A stretch of 64,000 nucleotides of DNA from Forficula auricularia (lineage: Eukaryota > Arthropoda > Insecta > Dermaptera > Forficulidae): assembly GCA_024734495.1 (NCBI GenBank), contig JALMQS010000153.1, forward strand, positions 6,039,294-6,103,293. The letters are read 5' to 3'. The position numbers and the translations under genes were made by a program. Position 1 is the stretch's first letter; every line of letters begins with the position of its first letter. Positions 54,632-64,000 of this stretch are shown here, piece by piece. Under the pieces are notes generated by a model. It was given only the letters and a program-made list of their open reading frames with translations. It searched no databases and was not told where the DNA came from.

Positions 54632-55041
54632 CGAAATTTTCTCTGGAGAGAGACGGACTGGTAGAACTTTTAATTGAAAGTAATGGAAGGCAGGCCGGGG
54701 GTAGTGAGGAAAAAAAATTAACACATATCTAAATAAGGTATAAAATTTATTAGAATCCTTCCTCCTTTCCTTTCAAGCCGACGTTTCGGAGGATTCTTCC
54801 CTCCTTCTTCAGGGTTTCGGGTGGTCAATGAAGGAAACAAATAATAGAGAGGAAGGAAGCATTTTATTTGTTTCCTTCATTGACCGCTTGAAGCCCTGAA
54901 GAAGGAGGGAGGAATCCTCCGAAACGTCGGTTTTTGAAAGGAAAGGAGAAAGGAATCCAATAAATTACACCTTATTTGGATATGTGTTAATTTTTTTCTT
55001 TCCTCATTACCCCCGGGCTGCCTTCCATTACTTTCAATTAT
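54632..55041. mobile_element. Foldback element with two opposed hammerhead-like motifs
   Basis: It shares CGAAATTTTCTCTGGAGAGA and GACGGACTGGTAGAA with 45654. Arms of about 170 bp meet near 54845. The left arm (minus, 54780-54812) and right arm (plus, 54896-54928) both keep CTGAAGA, GGAGG/CCTCC-type helix II and GAAACGTC. Confidence 0.85.
54885..54935 (+). ncRNA. Hammerhead-ribozyme-like motif (right arm)
   Basis: CTGAAGA (54896-54902), A, GGAGG/CCTCC, then GAAACGTC (54921-54928). Helix I is GAAGCC with GGTTTT, with two G-U pairs. A mirror copy is on the minus strand at 54780-54812. Confidence 0.55.
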
Positions 55042-55090
55042 TTTGTATTTATTTATATAATATTTGTATGCTTATAAATGGAAAACGATT

Positions 55091-55751
55091 ACACTGTTAA
55101 ACAAAAATTTTTACCCGTAAATACAACAATGTATTCCAGTAGAGTTTAATACGCTGTTATCATGCAATTTCCCGATTTTTTACAACACGTCAGAGTTTTG
55201 AGATATTATCGGTCAAAATGACCAAAGAGACCATTTTGACCTATTTTCGAATCCCATTAAATATTAAACAGCAATGTTAGAAATCAAAATATTTTGTTGA
55301 CCTAATAGAAAACAGCTTCCTCTTTGATTTTCAACTTGCCAATTGTTTTTAGCTCAATTGGAACTCGAGTTATAACTAAAAAACTAAGACCTTATGTTTT
55401 TATCTATGTTTATAACCCTTTATAATCACGTAGTTTTAGTTTTTTAGTTATAACTCGAGTTCTAATTGAGCTAAAAACAAGGGGTAAGTTGAAAATCAAA
55501 TAAGAAGTTGTTTTTTATTACGTCAAAAAATATTTTGATTGCAAATACTGCTGTTTCATATCTAATGGGACTCGAAAATGGGTCAAAATGGCCTTTTTCG
55601 TCATTTTGACCGTAAATATCTCAAAACTTTGACATGTGGTAAAAAAATCGGGAAATTGCATGATAATCAGCGTATACAACTCTACTGGAATCCATTGTTA
55701 GGTTTACGTAGATAAATTTTTGTTTAATTTTTGTCGAGCAGTGTTATTTTT
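55091..55751. mobile_element. Large foldback element
   Basis: Inverted arms of about 300 bp (TTAAACAAAAATTT ends; CAATTTCCCGATTTTTTAC and inverse; AACTCGAGTTATAACTAAAA and inverse) surround a short AT-rich centre near 55410. CACTG-type termini; the target duplication is unclear. No transposase. Confidence 0.75.
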
Positions 55752-55929
55752 CAAAAAAAAAATCCTTTTACCAAACGGTGAATAGACATTACATTTTAAA
55801 TCTCGGCCAAATATTATTTTTTCGAGTATTTATTTAACGAGTTTACATACATACATACAGTAATGTAGAATAGGTTCTAATCACCCGACGTCCTTAATTG
55901 TTTTTTTGTTTTTTGTTTTCTTTCTTATT

Positions 55930-56616
55930 TAGAGATTCCGGTCATTGACTGAGTTCTTTTTTTGGTTTTAAAATATTTGCATGTGCGAATTGTATGTTGT
56001 TTGTTGTCCGTTTTGTTGTTTACACACGGAGACAATACAGCATCGTCGCCGTCCCCGCTGTTTCTGTTTCCAATCCCACGCTGGCTAGATAATCAGCCAG
56101 CCGACTGCTCACTCTGCTCCTCCTCGGCTTCTCTTCATATCGTTCAGATCCAATCTGTTGTTCGTGCCGAGAGGATGTTCTCCTTTCCTTTTAGATTGAT
56201 TGTTTTACTTATCTGTAGTGTTTACATTGTTAACCCTAACTAGAGCCATTGGTTAGTCTAGTTTAGTTTAGTTAGAGTTAACCCCGATGTTGGATAGAGG
56301 CATCCAGTTGGGAATGGCAAGTTCGATGGTCCTGGTCGAATCATCTGTCACCCTGGAGAGGAACACAAGCGTCGCTACTTCGGCGACCTCGTCGTCGTCT
56401 TCGGTCGAGCTCGAAGATGACGAGGACGAGGAAGAAGAAGATGAAGATGAAGACGATGGTCTCGAGTTTGATGAGGAGGACGGCTGGGTGCGGGCGACCT
56501 CATCCGAAGCCGGAAGACTTTTCCGACAACGACATCGACAAGAACACGAGGAACGACTTCTTGACGCCCGCTTATTAGACGAAGGTGGCTCTTTCCTCGG
56601 ATTTTTCACTCATTAA
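55930..56616. other. GC-rich exon-like block with acidic / poly-Ser frames
   Basis: A second compositional island. On + from 56287 an intact frame of 109 codons reads MLDRGIQLGMASSMVLVESS, an acidic run (EDDEDEEEEDEDEDDG) and EHEERLLDARLLDEGG before TAA. On minus the same DNA gives a Ser-rich frame of 113 codons with about 17 consecutive Ser. Both are open, and a GAN-rich tract explains both. I favour + because of its more varied flanks, but no splice sites settle it. It could be a first exon with a 5' UTR from about 55960. Confidence 0.3.
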
Positions 56617-56947
56617 TCACATTTTTTGATTTGCTTTTTATTTATTTTCTCCAATTTTTATTATGTTCTCTTTTTTTCGCTATCACTCATTAGCTTTCGA
56701 AAGTGTAATTTTTGATCCCTTACACCAGTAGATATTTTCCTGATGATGATTTCTATGCATACAATTTTTTTATTTTTAGAGTTTTAGTGATTAATAACTG
56801 AAATTCTATTCACTTGCACAAGAAATAATTGGATTACACTTTTTTTTTTTTTTAAATAAATATTACTATTTAAAAACACCTTTTAAGTAACTTTAAGAAT
56901 AAATTATAGCTTTTTATTAAATTTTAATATCATTAAAATATACATTA
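56617..56947. other. AT-rich stretch, nothing identified
   Basis: Poly(T) runs and AT-rich DNA between the exon-like block and the Helitron. Confidence 0.5.
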
Positions 56948-57199
56948 CTAGCTGCTCCAGGCGTGCCTTCTGCACCTAGGCCCTCCGGGCGGGTTGACCT
57001 GGCGGGCAGCGTCTCGAGACGGCCAAAAGTTTTTTTTTTATATTTATTTAACGAATTGGCTAAGCTCGATCGCCATCTGACCAATCAGAATTCTAATAAT
57101 TTAACGCTTTGCAATTGGCTATACACTGGCCAATCAAATCGTTTGCATCATACAAACATACATAAATACATACTTTTCGATTTTATATAGATAGATAGA
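56948..57199 (-). mobile_element. Mini-Helitron, 252 bp
   Basis: Minus strand: starts TCTATCTATCTATATAAAAT after an A, ends GAGCAGCTAG before a T, with GC-rich CCGCCCGGAGGGCC and GAAGGCACGCC just inside. Both the 5' A and 3' T flanks are present. It is related to the fragment at 39290. Confidence 0.8.
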
Positions 57200-57239
57200 T
57201 TATAAATATACCTTATGTATGTGAGAATTAAAAAAAAGT

Positions 57240-57310
57240 GAAAATGTGAGGATGGTGACGAGTGATTGTATCAAACCAATCTTCGGACAGAAAACTGTCT
57301 GATGAATATT
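57240..57310 (+). mobile_element. LINE 3'-end relic
   Basis: GTGATTGTATCAAACCAATC and TTCGGACAG..CTGATGAATAT parallel the ORF end and tail at 35815-35925, with more decay. Confidence 0.4.
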
Positions 57311-57848
57311 GTTTTCTATTTTCTATGATTTTTTTTATTTAGAGTAGTTTTCGCTGTTTGTTACTTATATCTTTGAAAAAATAAAATATTTAGAGCTAGA
57401 CACACACACATACTCGAACAAAAATTGAGATGGCATTGTAATGTGGAGGTATAAAACATGAGACAATTTTTCTCGACTCTTTTGTTAAAGATTGAGCATC
57501 TACCACAATTTTGGACAATAAACTACAACTTCATTGATTACATTCATTCTAAACCTTTGGGCACAGGCACGTTATAAATTTACATAAAGCTACAATTTTT
57601 ATTTTTGACAATGCTTGGTTCGATCACATATGTGTACCGCATTTTGTGTATAACTCCTAATTAACTGAAGATGGCCAAATAAATTCAGAGCGAAATGTTT
57701 TATTCAGGGTATTTTATTGAACTCAGGGCATCCAACTTTGGCCTATACCTCCTCCTTCATCTAATACAGTTTCCTCACAGCCACGAACTCTAACAACTTC
57801 ATTATTTATTTCTAAAGTGTTTGATCTTTTATAAGATCATCTTCAAGG
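57311..57848. other. Non-coding, nothing firm
   Basis: CTGAAGATGGCC and GCGAAATG near 57665 loosely recall the hammerhead-like cores, but helix II does not pair. Otherwise nothing was seen. Confidence 0.4.
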
Positions 57849-57856
57849 GTATAAAC

Positions 57857-58004
57857 CGAGGGGTGAACCACACCTAAATCGTGTACACCTACTTCCACTT
57901 TCATTTCCAAGTAGAAGACAATAGATGACAATAGATTATCTAATGAATTCCAAAGTAATTCCAAAGACGGTGTACACCTAATTCCAATCGCGGTTCACCC
58001 CTCG
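57857..58004. mobile_element. hAT MITE with 8-bp target duplication GTATAAAC
   Basis: It starts CGAGGGGTGAACCACACC and ends CGCGGTTCACCCCTCG; GTATAAAC stands on both sides (57849-57856, 58005-58012). The orientation is opposite to the copy at 44561. Confidence 0.9.
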
Positions 58005-58012
58005 GTATAAAC

Positions 58013-58471
58013 TATATATAAACTGATTTTACAGAGTTTAAAAAATAATAATAATAGTAACAGCTACGTTCAGTGAGCCAAATTCCCTCACCAGTCCACC
58101 AAAATATTAAATTCACTAAAAAAATTTATTTTTTTAATTTTTGCTTATAAATGTCTGACATGTCGAGAAAAATAATTTTCAAGTATGATTCTTTTTCCTG
58201 TCTGGATTTCCATACCTGCGATAACTCAAAACGAAAGGTCAGAGTTCGTTACGGTGTTTTTTTTGATACAAAATAAAATTTCAGAAAAATAAAAAATTAA
58301 TATATCTGAGCGATCGAATGATTATAGCTGAAATTTGGCACACACATCTGTATCACACAACTGCTCCATTATGCCAATTTCTGCTTTTTAGCTCAAATTT
58401 TCAGGTGATAAAAATATTGCCTAATTAAACTAAAATTTGCAAAAACATTCCGAATCTTAAATTTTTATATA
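58013..58471. other. AT-rich stretch, nothing identified
   Basis: No coding or mobile-element signature was seen. Confidence 0.5.
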
Positions 58472-58831
58472 TGTTGCAGTAAAAACGCGTTTCGCTGAAT
58501 ACCTTTATGGCAACTAGAGTTTACTGATGTTGGTTGAGGTTGGTTCAAAGATCTAGAATCTTCATTTTTGACCTTCTGCCTCATTTTGAATGTTTATTTT
58601 CAAAAAATTTTAAACGAAAATGTCAAAAATTAGAATAAAAGTTGTAGAGAATGTAATTTTTGATATTTTTTTTCAAAATTTTTTGAAAATAAACACGAAA
58701 TTAGGCAGAGGGTCAAAAATGAAGATTCTACACCTTTGAACCAAACTCAACCATCAGATCAGTAAACTCTAGTTGCCATAAGGGTATTCAGCGAAACACG
58801 TTTTACTAAAAAACGGGTTTTCACTGCAACA
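58472..58831. mobile_element. TA-flanked foldback MITE, family F copy 2
   Basis: TGTTGCAGTAAAAACGCG and its inverse are flanked by TA. It is shorter than copy 1 at 21714 because the outermost arm segment (AGAACGCGTTCTT) is missing on both sides. Confidence 0.75.
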
Positions 58832-59541
58832 TATACATTATATATAATAAATCAACGAATTTTTCTTTTATTTCATGGAAAAAAGTATCTATTTGCGTAC
58901 TTATTTCCATTATTTGGAAGAAAGAAGAATTTGAATTTATTTCTTATACCTAATCTTTATAAACAACTTTTCTATTTTCGCCAAAAAATAATTTGAATTT
59001 CTTATTAATTTATTCGAATCTTGATTTGATATGATTTGAGATTAATACCAAAGAAAGACCATGATGATTGTATTTTTCGCAATTGATAATAAATAACCTG
59101 ACTAATTTCAAATTTATTGATTTATTTATCACCTTATTTTATTTCATTTTTACTATTCATTTTTTTTATTCATTTCTTATGTAATGGGATTTTTCTTTTT
59201 CTTCTTTTTCTGTTTAATCATCATTATATATTTAGAGTTTACTTTTCTCATTCAACTCATACTTCACTCATACATAATATTTGTCTTTCTCACTTTTCTT
59301 AGGAATATATTTATATACACTCTAATGAAATATTTATTTTATTATTTACAAAAACAATTCCATTTGATAATATTTAATCGGTTATCACCTCTCTGATTAT
59401 AAAAATTAAGATTATTTCATATACCTACCTATTCCCAAATCTATTTTTACACGAACTTTTTACATTAACAAAATTATTTTCTTTTTACATAATTTGTTTT
59501 TCATTTCATTTTAAATTTGAATTCCATTTAATTTTCAGAAT
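58832..59541. other. AT-rich stretch, nothing identified
   Basis: Poly(T)-rich sequence whose open frames read Phe/Leu/Ile only. Not considered coding. Confidence 0.5.
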
Positions 59542-59545
59542 TTAA

Positions 59546-60063
59546 GGTAGTTCTTTTACAAATGCAAAAATTCAAGAAGTCTTCGAAACTTGGAATATAA
59601 GTCATTAAAAGCATAATACACACACTGTTAAAATTTTAAGACGATTTACCACACCAAACATGAAATAATTACAATTATAAATGGAATTTTTTTTGCACAT
59701 AGTAGATTGGGAAAGGGTGGGAAAATGATCATTATTTTATTTTTTTCATTGAAGGACTTTCACCATCTTGATGAAAAACTAATAATTGTTAGAATAATAT
59801 ATTCGGAGTAATTAAAAAAAAAAAATTGAAATTATTTGCCTGGTAAGTACGTTTGATCAAAAGTAAAGAAAAAACACATTTGGGCGATTATTTTTAGTGG
59901 AGGGGATATAAGATCAATCGCTTGGAAACGATCCATTCATAAAGAGGTGTGTGAAGTACAGTCACGTTAAAAAAAACATAACCTAAATTTTCAGCACCGT
60001 TCATATGTATAGAGTGGTTACGAGACTAAAACTTTTTGTGTGGATTGTCGCGAAAGAACCTCC
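59546..60063. mobile_element. TTAA-flanked MITE, family C copy 2
   Basis: It starts GGTAGTTCTTTTACAAATGC and ends GTCGCGAAAGAACCTCC, flanked by TTAA on both sides (59542-59545, 60064-60067). It lacks the minisatellite of copy 1 at 43213 and so shows the compact form. Confidence 0.85.
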
Positions 60064-60455
60064 TTAAATAACATGAATACGAAATTCGTTTACATTTTGA
60101 GTTTAGGCTTTCAACTGAAATGTACTTTTGATTGTTTTACTCTTAAATTGACGGGGTTGCCGAAGAGCTTCTTAATTCTATTAATTCTTAATCTGATGTG
60201 ATTTATTCTTATTTAATTGAACCACGTTAAGAAATCGCTAAATTATCACTTGCTGCAAAGCAGCCTAATTTCTTTATAGAAAATTTAAAAAATTTATTCA
60301 CTAGTGAAATGCCTTGAGTGTATATATAATTGGGTCCTTATTATTTAATTTTCTTTAATATTTATATTAATAAATAAATAAATAAAAAAAGGTAAATTTA
60401 CTATTTTTGAAGCGGGGGTTTATTAAAAATAAGGAATTCAGTAATTTTTTTTTAA

Positions 60456-61464
60456 TCTATATAATAAAAATGAATTTCTGTTTCTTTGTAAGCGCAGATC
60501 TCTCAAATGCCTGGACCGATTTGGCTATTTTTTTTTAATGTTCGTAATAGTCCAATTCAGGTTAATACGTAAAAAAAATTGGAAAAATTGGGCGGAAAAA
60601 TGGAAAATTCAGGAAAAACTAAAAAAAATTCAGGTTAGCCTTAGCCAACATAGCTTGCCAAACAATAAAAGAACTAAACTAGCAAAAAAACAAGTGTTGG
60701 CGGCCCTGTTTGTAAGATTTTTGAGTGTCATTCATTCTCAATAGTTCTAACCACATTATCGTTGAAGAAGAATTTAATACTGCAACAAAGATTCATTCAT
60801 TCATTTCAATATTTATTTATTTCAAAGTTAATTATAAAGGATTATTGAAACTATACTAACTAAACTAACTGAAAGGAATTAATTAGCTTTTGGAATTTCT
60901 TTAAAAATATATTTTAAAGATTAAAACCAAAATTTAATTAGCCCGTAGAATTCTGTAAAGAAAACAAAATCATTTGAAAACCCATTGTTATATTGTTTTG
61001 AAATCTAGGAAATTTCAGCCTATTGAAATTATTAAAAACCTATTTTGAGCTTAATTAAACCTAAATTTTCTATAATCTAATAATAAACTTTAAAAGTTTT
61101 TAATTTTTTAATTGGATAATTCTCCCCAAATGACGATTTTTATCTTATTTATTGAATTTTTACAAGACAAAAACTTTATTTTAATTTAAGTTGGAAAGGT
61201 TCTTTTGCCAAATAATTGAGTAGCAGAAGGGGACAATAAAATATTGTCTTCTGCTGGAAAAATAAATTTTTTAAATTCATTCATAAAGAGATATACTTTG
61301 AATCCTCTTCCTCAATCTAAATATTACAATTAATTCACAAGAGTTGATATATGAAAGTGTTCTTTACACGTGTATAAAACATCAATAAAACAGCCACGTG
61401 GGGCTCCAGGGGCGAAGCCCCATGACTAGCAAGTTGCTTCGCCTTCGGCGGGCCTTGAAGCTAG
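60456..61464 (+). mobile_element. Helitron, non-autonomous (copy 4), clean A/T junctions
   Basis: It starts TCTATATAATAAAAATGAAT after A60455 and ends GAAGCTAG before T61465. A terminal stem GCTTC/GAAGC encloses GCCTTCGGCGGGCC. The early text GCAGATCTCTCAAATGCCTG and GACCGATTTGGC is characteristic of insect Helitron 5' regions. No Rep/helicase. Confidence 0.85.
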
Positions 61465-64000
61465 TATTTAATAAATTTCGGACTTAGTTGAATCTATCCA
61501 TAAAGCTATAAAATTGAAACATGACATAATTTAAATGTACCTACTATTTTGTTAAATACCAAGTACCCAAAAGAAAAAAAAACAGCATTGAAAAATGAAA
61601 TTTCTTCTGGCTTATACTTACCTACCTACCTATAATATTTTCGCTTATTTTTTAATAGATATTTCCAGATTCTCTATTTTTTTTATACATCTTCTTCCTG
61701 AATCTACATCTATTGCGTGCGTGAATACACAATTGGATGTAATATTGTTTTAATAATAGCCAAAATTACTCAAAAAAGACATTTTTCAATAACAATCTGA
61801 TTATTATTTCACATTTTTTTTGTTCAAATCTCCATTATCATAAAAAAATTTACTCTGAAAAATCAAATTTTATTTAGTCTGTTTAGTATAATTAAAAAAT
61901 CACTAGTACTATCTCTCACTCGTCTTTAAAATGATTTCCAATTCAATGAAAAATTCAAGATAGTTTTGAGGAAATTCCTCTAGCTGGACCAGAAATAAAT
62001 ATGTAGTCGATAAAATGTTTTCTTTTCTATTTCTCCCCGTAAACTATTCGCACATGTTCATGTACATATTGTACATACACAACCCCGACTTGTTCGCTGA
62101 ACGGGATTTTTTATTTGAATTTAATCACAACATGGAAAGCTCTATTAATAAATAAGGCTAAAATTTAATAAAATTTTAATTTACTATTAGGATTTGGAAA
62201 AACCAAGTCTAGTATTTTATAATTTTATACAAGATTGTGGTTTATTTTACCTAGAGATAGATGACTATGAATAATTGATTCTTTATTTTCATAAGTTCTA
62301 AAATGCATAAGTCAGTTGTTTTTTAGACAAAATGCGTCACTTTGTCTACTTTTACATCTTTAAATAATGCGCATTTTATCATATTTTCTTTTCTTTTATC
62401 TCGAATTTATTTTGCACAAATATTATGTTTTATCTATCAATATATATAGTTATAATAGTACTATTTATTTTATTTTCATATCTCATTAAATAAAAAAAAA
62501 TTTTTATTTAAACAAAATACTTATTTATCCTACACATGCCCGAAAATTAAATTGTCTTGTCTGTACATGAAGTAAAGTACATGCCCAGATTGTGCCCATG
62601 TCATGTTATAATGAAAACTATATTTTTTTTAAATGTGTAAAATAAAATTTTTTATCAATAAAAAATAAGTTGTTATGGCTCTATCCACATGACTTTATCA
62701 TAACACTTGCCCTTCTTGAAATATTAAAATTAAATAAAATTGAAATTTATTTTTTCTAAACTTGAAGATTTTATTAATTTAAATTTTTGGAATTTCCCTC
62801 TCGCCATCAATGTGAATATAGTTTTTGTCGTAATCACTTTATGTATTTGTGTGCTTCACATATACATTAGATATGGGACTTTTCCATAGTAAATATCAGC
62901 AGGTCTTTCTTGTTTTGAAAATCATATAATTTTAATTTTTTAAGAACCCCTCGTCAACTTATTTTGGGCCTTATTTCAAACATGATAAAATCACCTCTTA
63001 TTCTCAATAAAAAAAAACCGTGAGCCAAAGCGTACTCAAAATTTTGATAACTCACGAACATTTTGACAAAATAATTGAAATGCCATTTTTTCTAAGTTGT
63101 ATGGTATTTGTAAGAAAGTCTTATATATGGAACAAAACATAATGATTTCATCATTTATTTTTGTTTTATCAAAATAGATTTGGGATAATTCGAAAAAAAA
63201 AATTTAATTTGAAATTTAATTTAAAAAAGATTAAGACAAGGATCGTATCCAAGATCCTATTCGAAATGTTTGATTTAATTTCAATTGAGCTTCCATCCCC
63301 TCGGGATTCCAACTCAAGTGCCAAATTGCAATCCGAGAAATTGGCTGCTCACTTTGAGACAAACAAACCCTTCTTGAAATCTACCTAGCTTTAAATTTGT
63401 CACTTTTATCGAGACTTTAAGTGATGATCTAAAAAATTTATTATTTCAAGATTTAAGACACTCACATGTTTCTAAATGAAATTTGAAAGAAAAAAAATCA
63501 TTTTTTGGGAAATTCGAATCTGAAACCTTAACTAACCTTAACAATACTTCCTTTTATCTAATCGATTGGCCACTTGTTGTTAGCTAAGTTAAGCTTATTA
63601 TTCTATTCTTTTTATTACTTTCTTTCTGAATTCAGAATCACTCTAGTACTAAGCGACCTATTCTTGACGGTCGGAAGGTGCATTGAATTCACTCACAAAT
63701 TTAAAAAAAAAATTCTTATTCGTGTCTAGAAATAGGTATCTAAAACGCGTAGATCAATTATTTTCAAGTATTGTATTTTTTAAAATATAGAAACCGATTT
63801 GCCGGCTAACTCGAAGCCCTAAGACCGTATAGAAATATTTTTTTGGTTTAGATTTTCAAATTAAATAAATGATTACTATATAATTTGGACTATCTAGCTT
63901 CAGTCCTTCCGGATAAAAATCCAGAAAATTAGAAAAGATAATCGAATTTACTGACAAAAAAATTGTCAAATCACTAAAATTGTACAGTGAGTGTACTGAC
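61465..64000. other. AT-rich stretch, nothing firm
   Basis: The last 2.5 kb shows no gene. CCCTCGGGATTCCAACTC at about 63299 weakly resembles the SINE B-box region seen at 30080. Nothing else was identified. Confidence 0.4.

Noticed and set aside
57665..57697. Another hammerhead-like motif (CTGAAGA..GAAATG)
   Set aside because: The helix II bases do not pair and the GAAAC box is altered.
58860..59400. Membrane-protein-like ORFs
   Set aside because: Phe/Leu/Ile-only frames from T-rich DNA, with no start context or conservation cue.

Overview
This is a eukaryotic window, very AT-rich, with no bacterial-style gene packing. The clearest host gene evidence is two exons (7069-7173 and 8837-8944, + strand) that encode the conserved N-terminal region of Milton/TRAK, the mitochondrial kinesin adaptor. 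Protein match, codon phase and splice sites all agree. Together with the transposon spectrum (Helitrons, TTAA-flanked MITEs, hAT and Harbinger MITEs, jockey/CR1-type LINE ends) this points to an insect. A hemipteran is my guess, not something the sequence proves. No later Milton exon was found, so most of the window is probably one or more giant, repeat-filled Milton introns.

Layout. 0-7 kb: TTAA-flanked MITEs, a Helitron, a mariner MITE and a composite foldback element. 7-9 kb: the Milton exons, with LINE and hAT fragments between them. 9.8-11.4 kb: a young satellite leading into a Helitron. 13-18 kb: a hammerhead-type foldback, then two long inverted repeats around a GC-rich exon-like locus with a 30-bp minisatellite. 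18.8-30.5 kb: Harbinger, hAT and LINE copies and palindromes. 30.5-32.1 kb: a TTAA element with a Mutator/Kolobok-like protein remnant. 34.2-35.4 kb: a compact six-exon gene on the minus strand, recovered by splice-phase reading. 36-48 kb: palindromes, Helitron, SINEs and more MITEs. 48.5-52.2 kb: an apparently intact 3.7-kb DNA transposon with a spliced 790-codon transposase-like gene. 52-64 kb: MITEs, foldbacks, a GC-rich exon-like block and two Helitrons with clean A/T junctions.

Most notable: (1) a set of inverted-repeat elements whose arms carry hammerhead-ribozyme-like cores (CUGANGA, helix II, GAAAC, GUC), often one on each strand; (2) the intact DNA transposon with AATT target duplication, about 40-bp terminal repeats, seven copies of an 18-bp motif near its ends and tandemly duplicated acidic exons; (3) the micro-exon gene; (4) a satellite array seeded by a Helitron 5' end.

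Limits: everything was read by eye. Boundaries can be off by a few bases, superfamily names without a visible protein rest on target duplications and termini, and no database or folding program was run.
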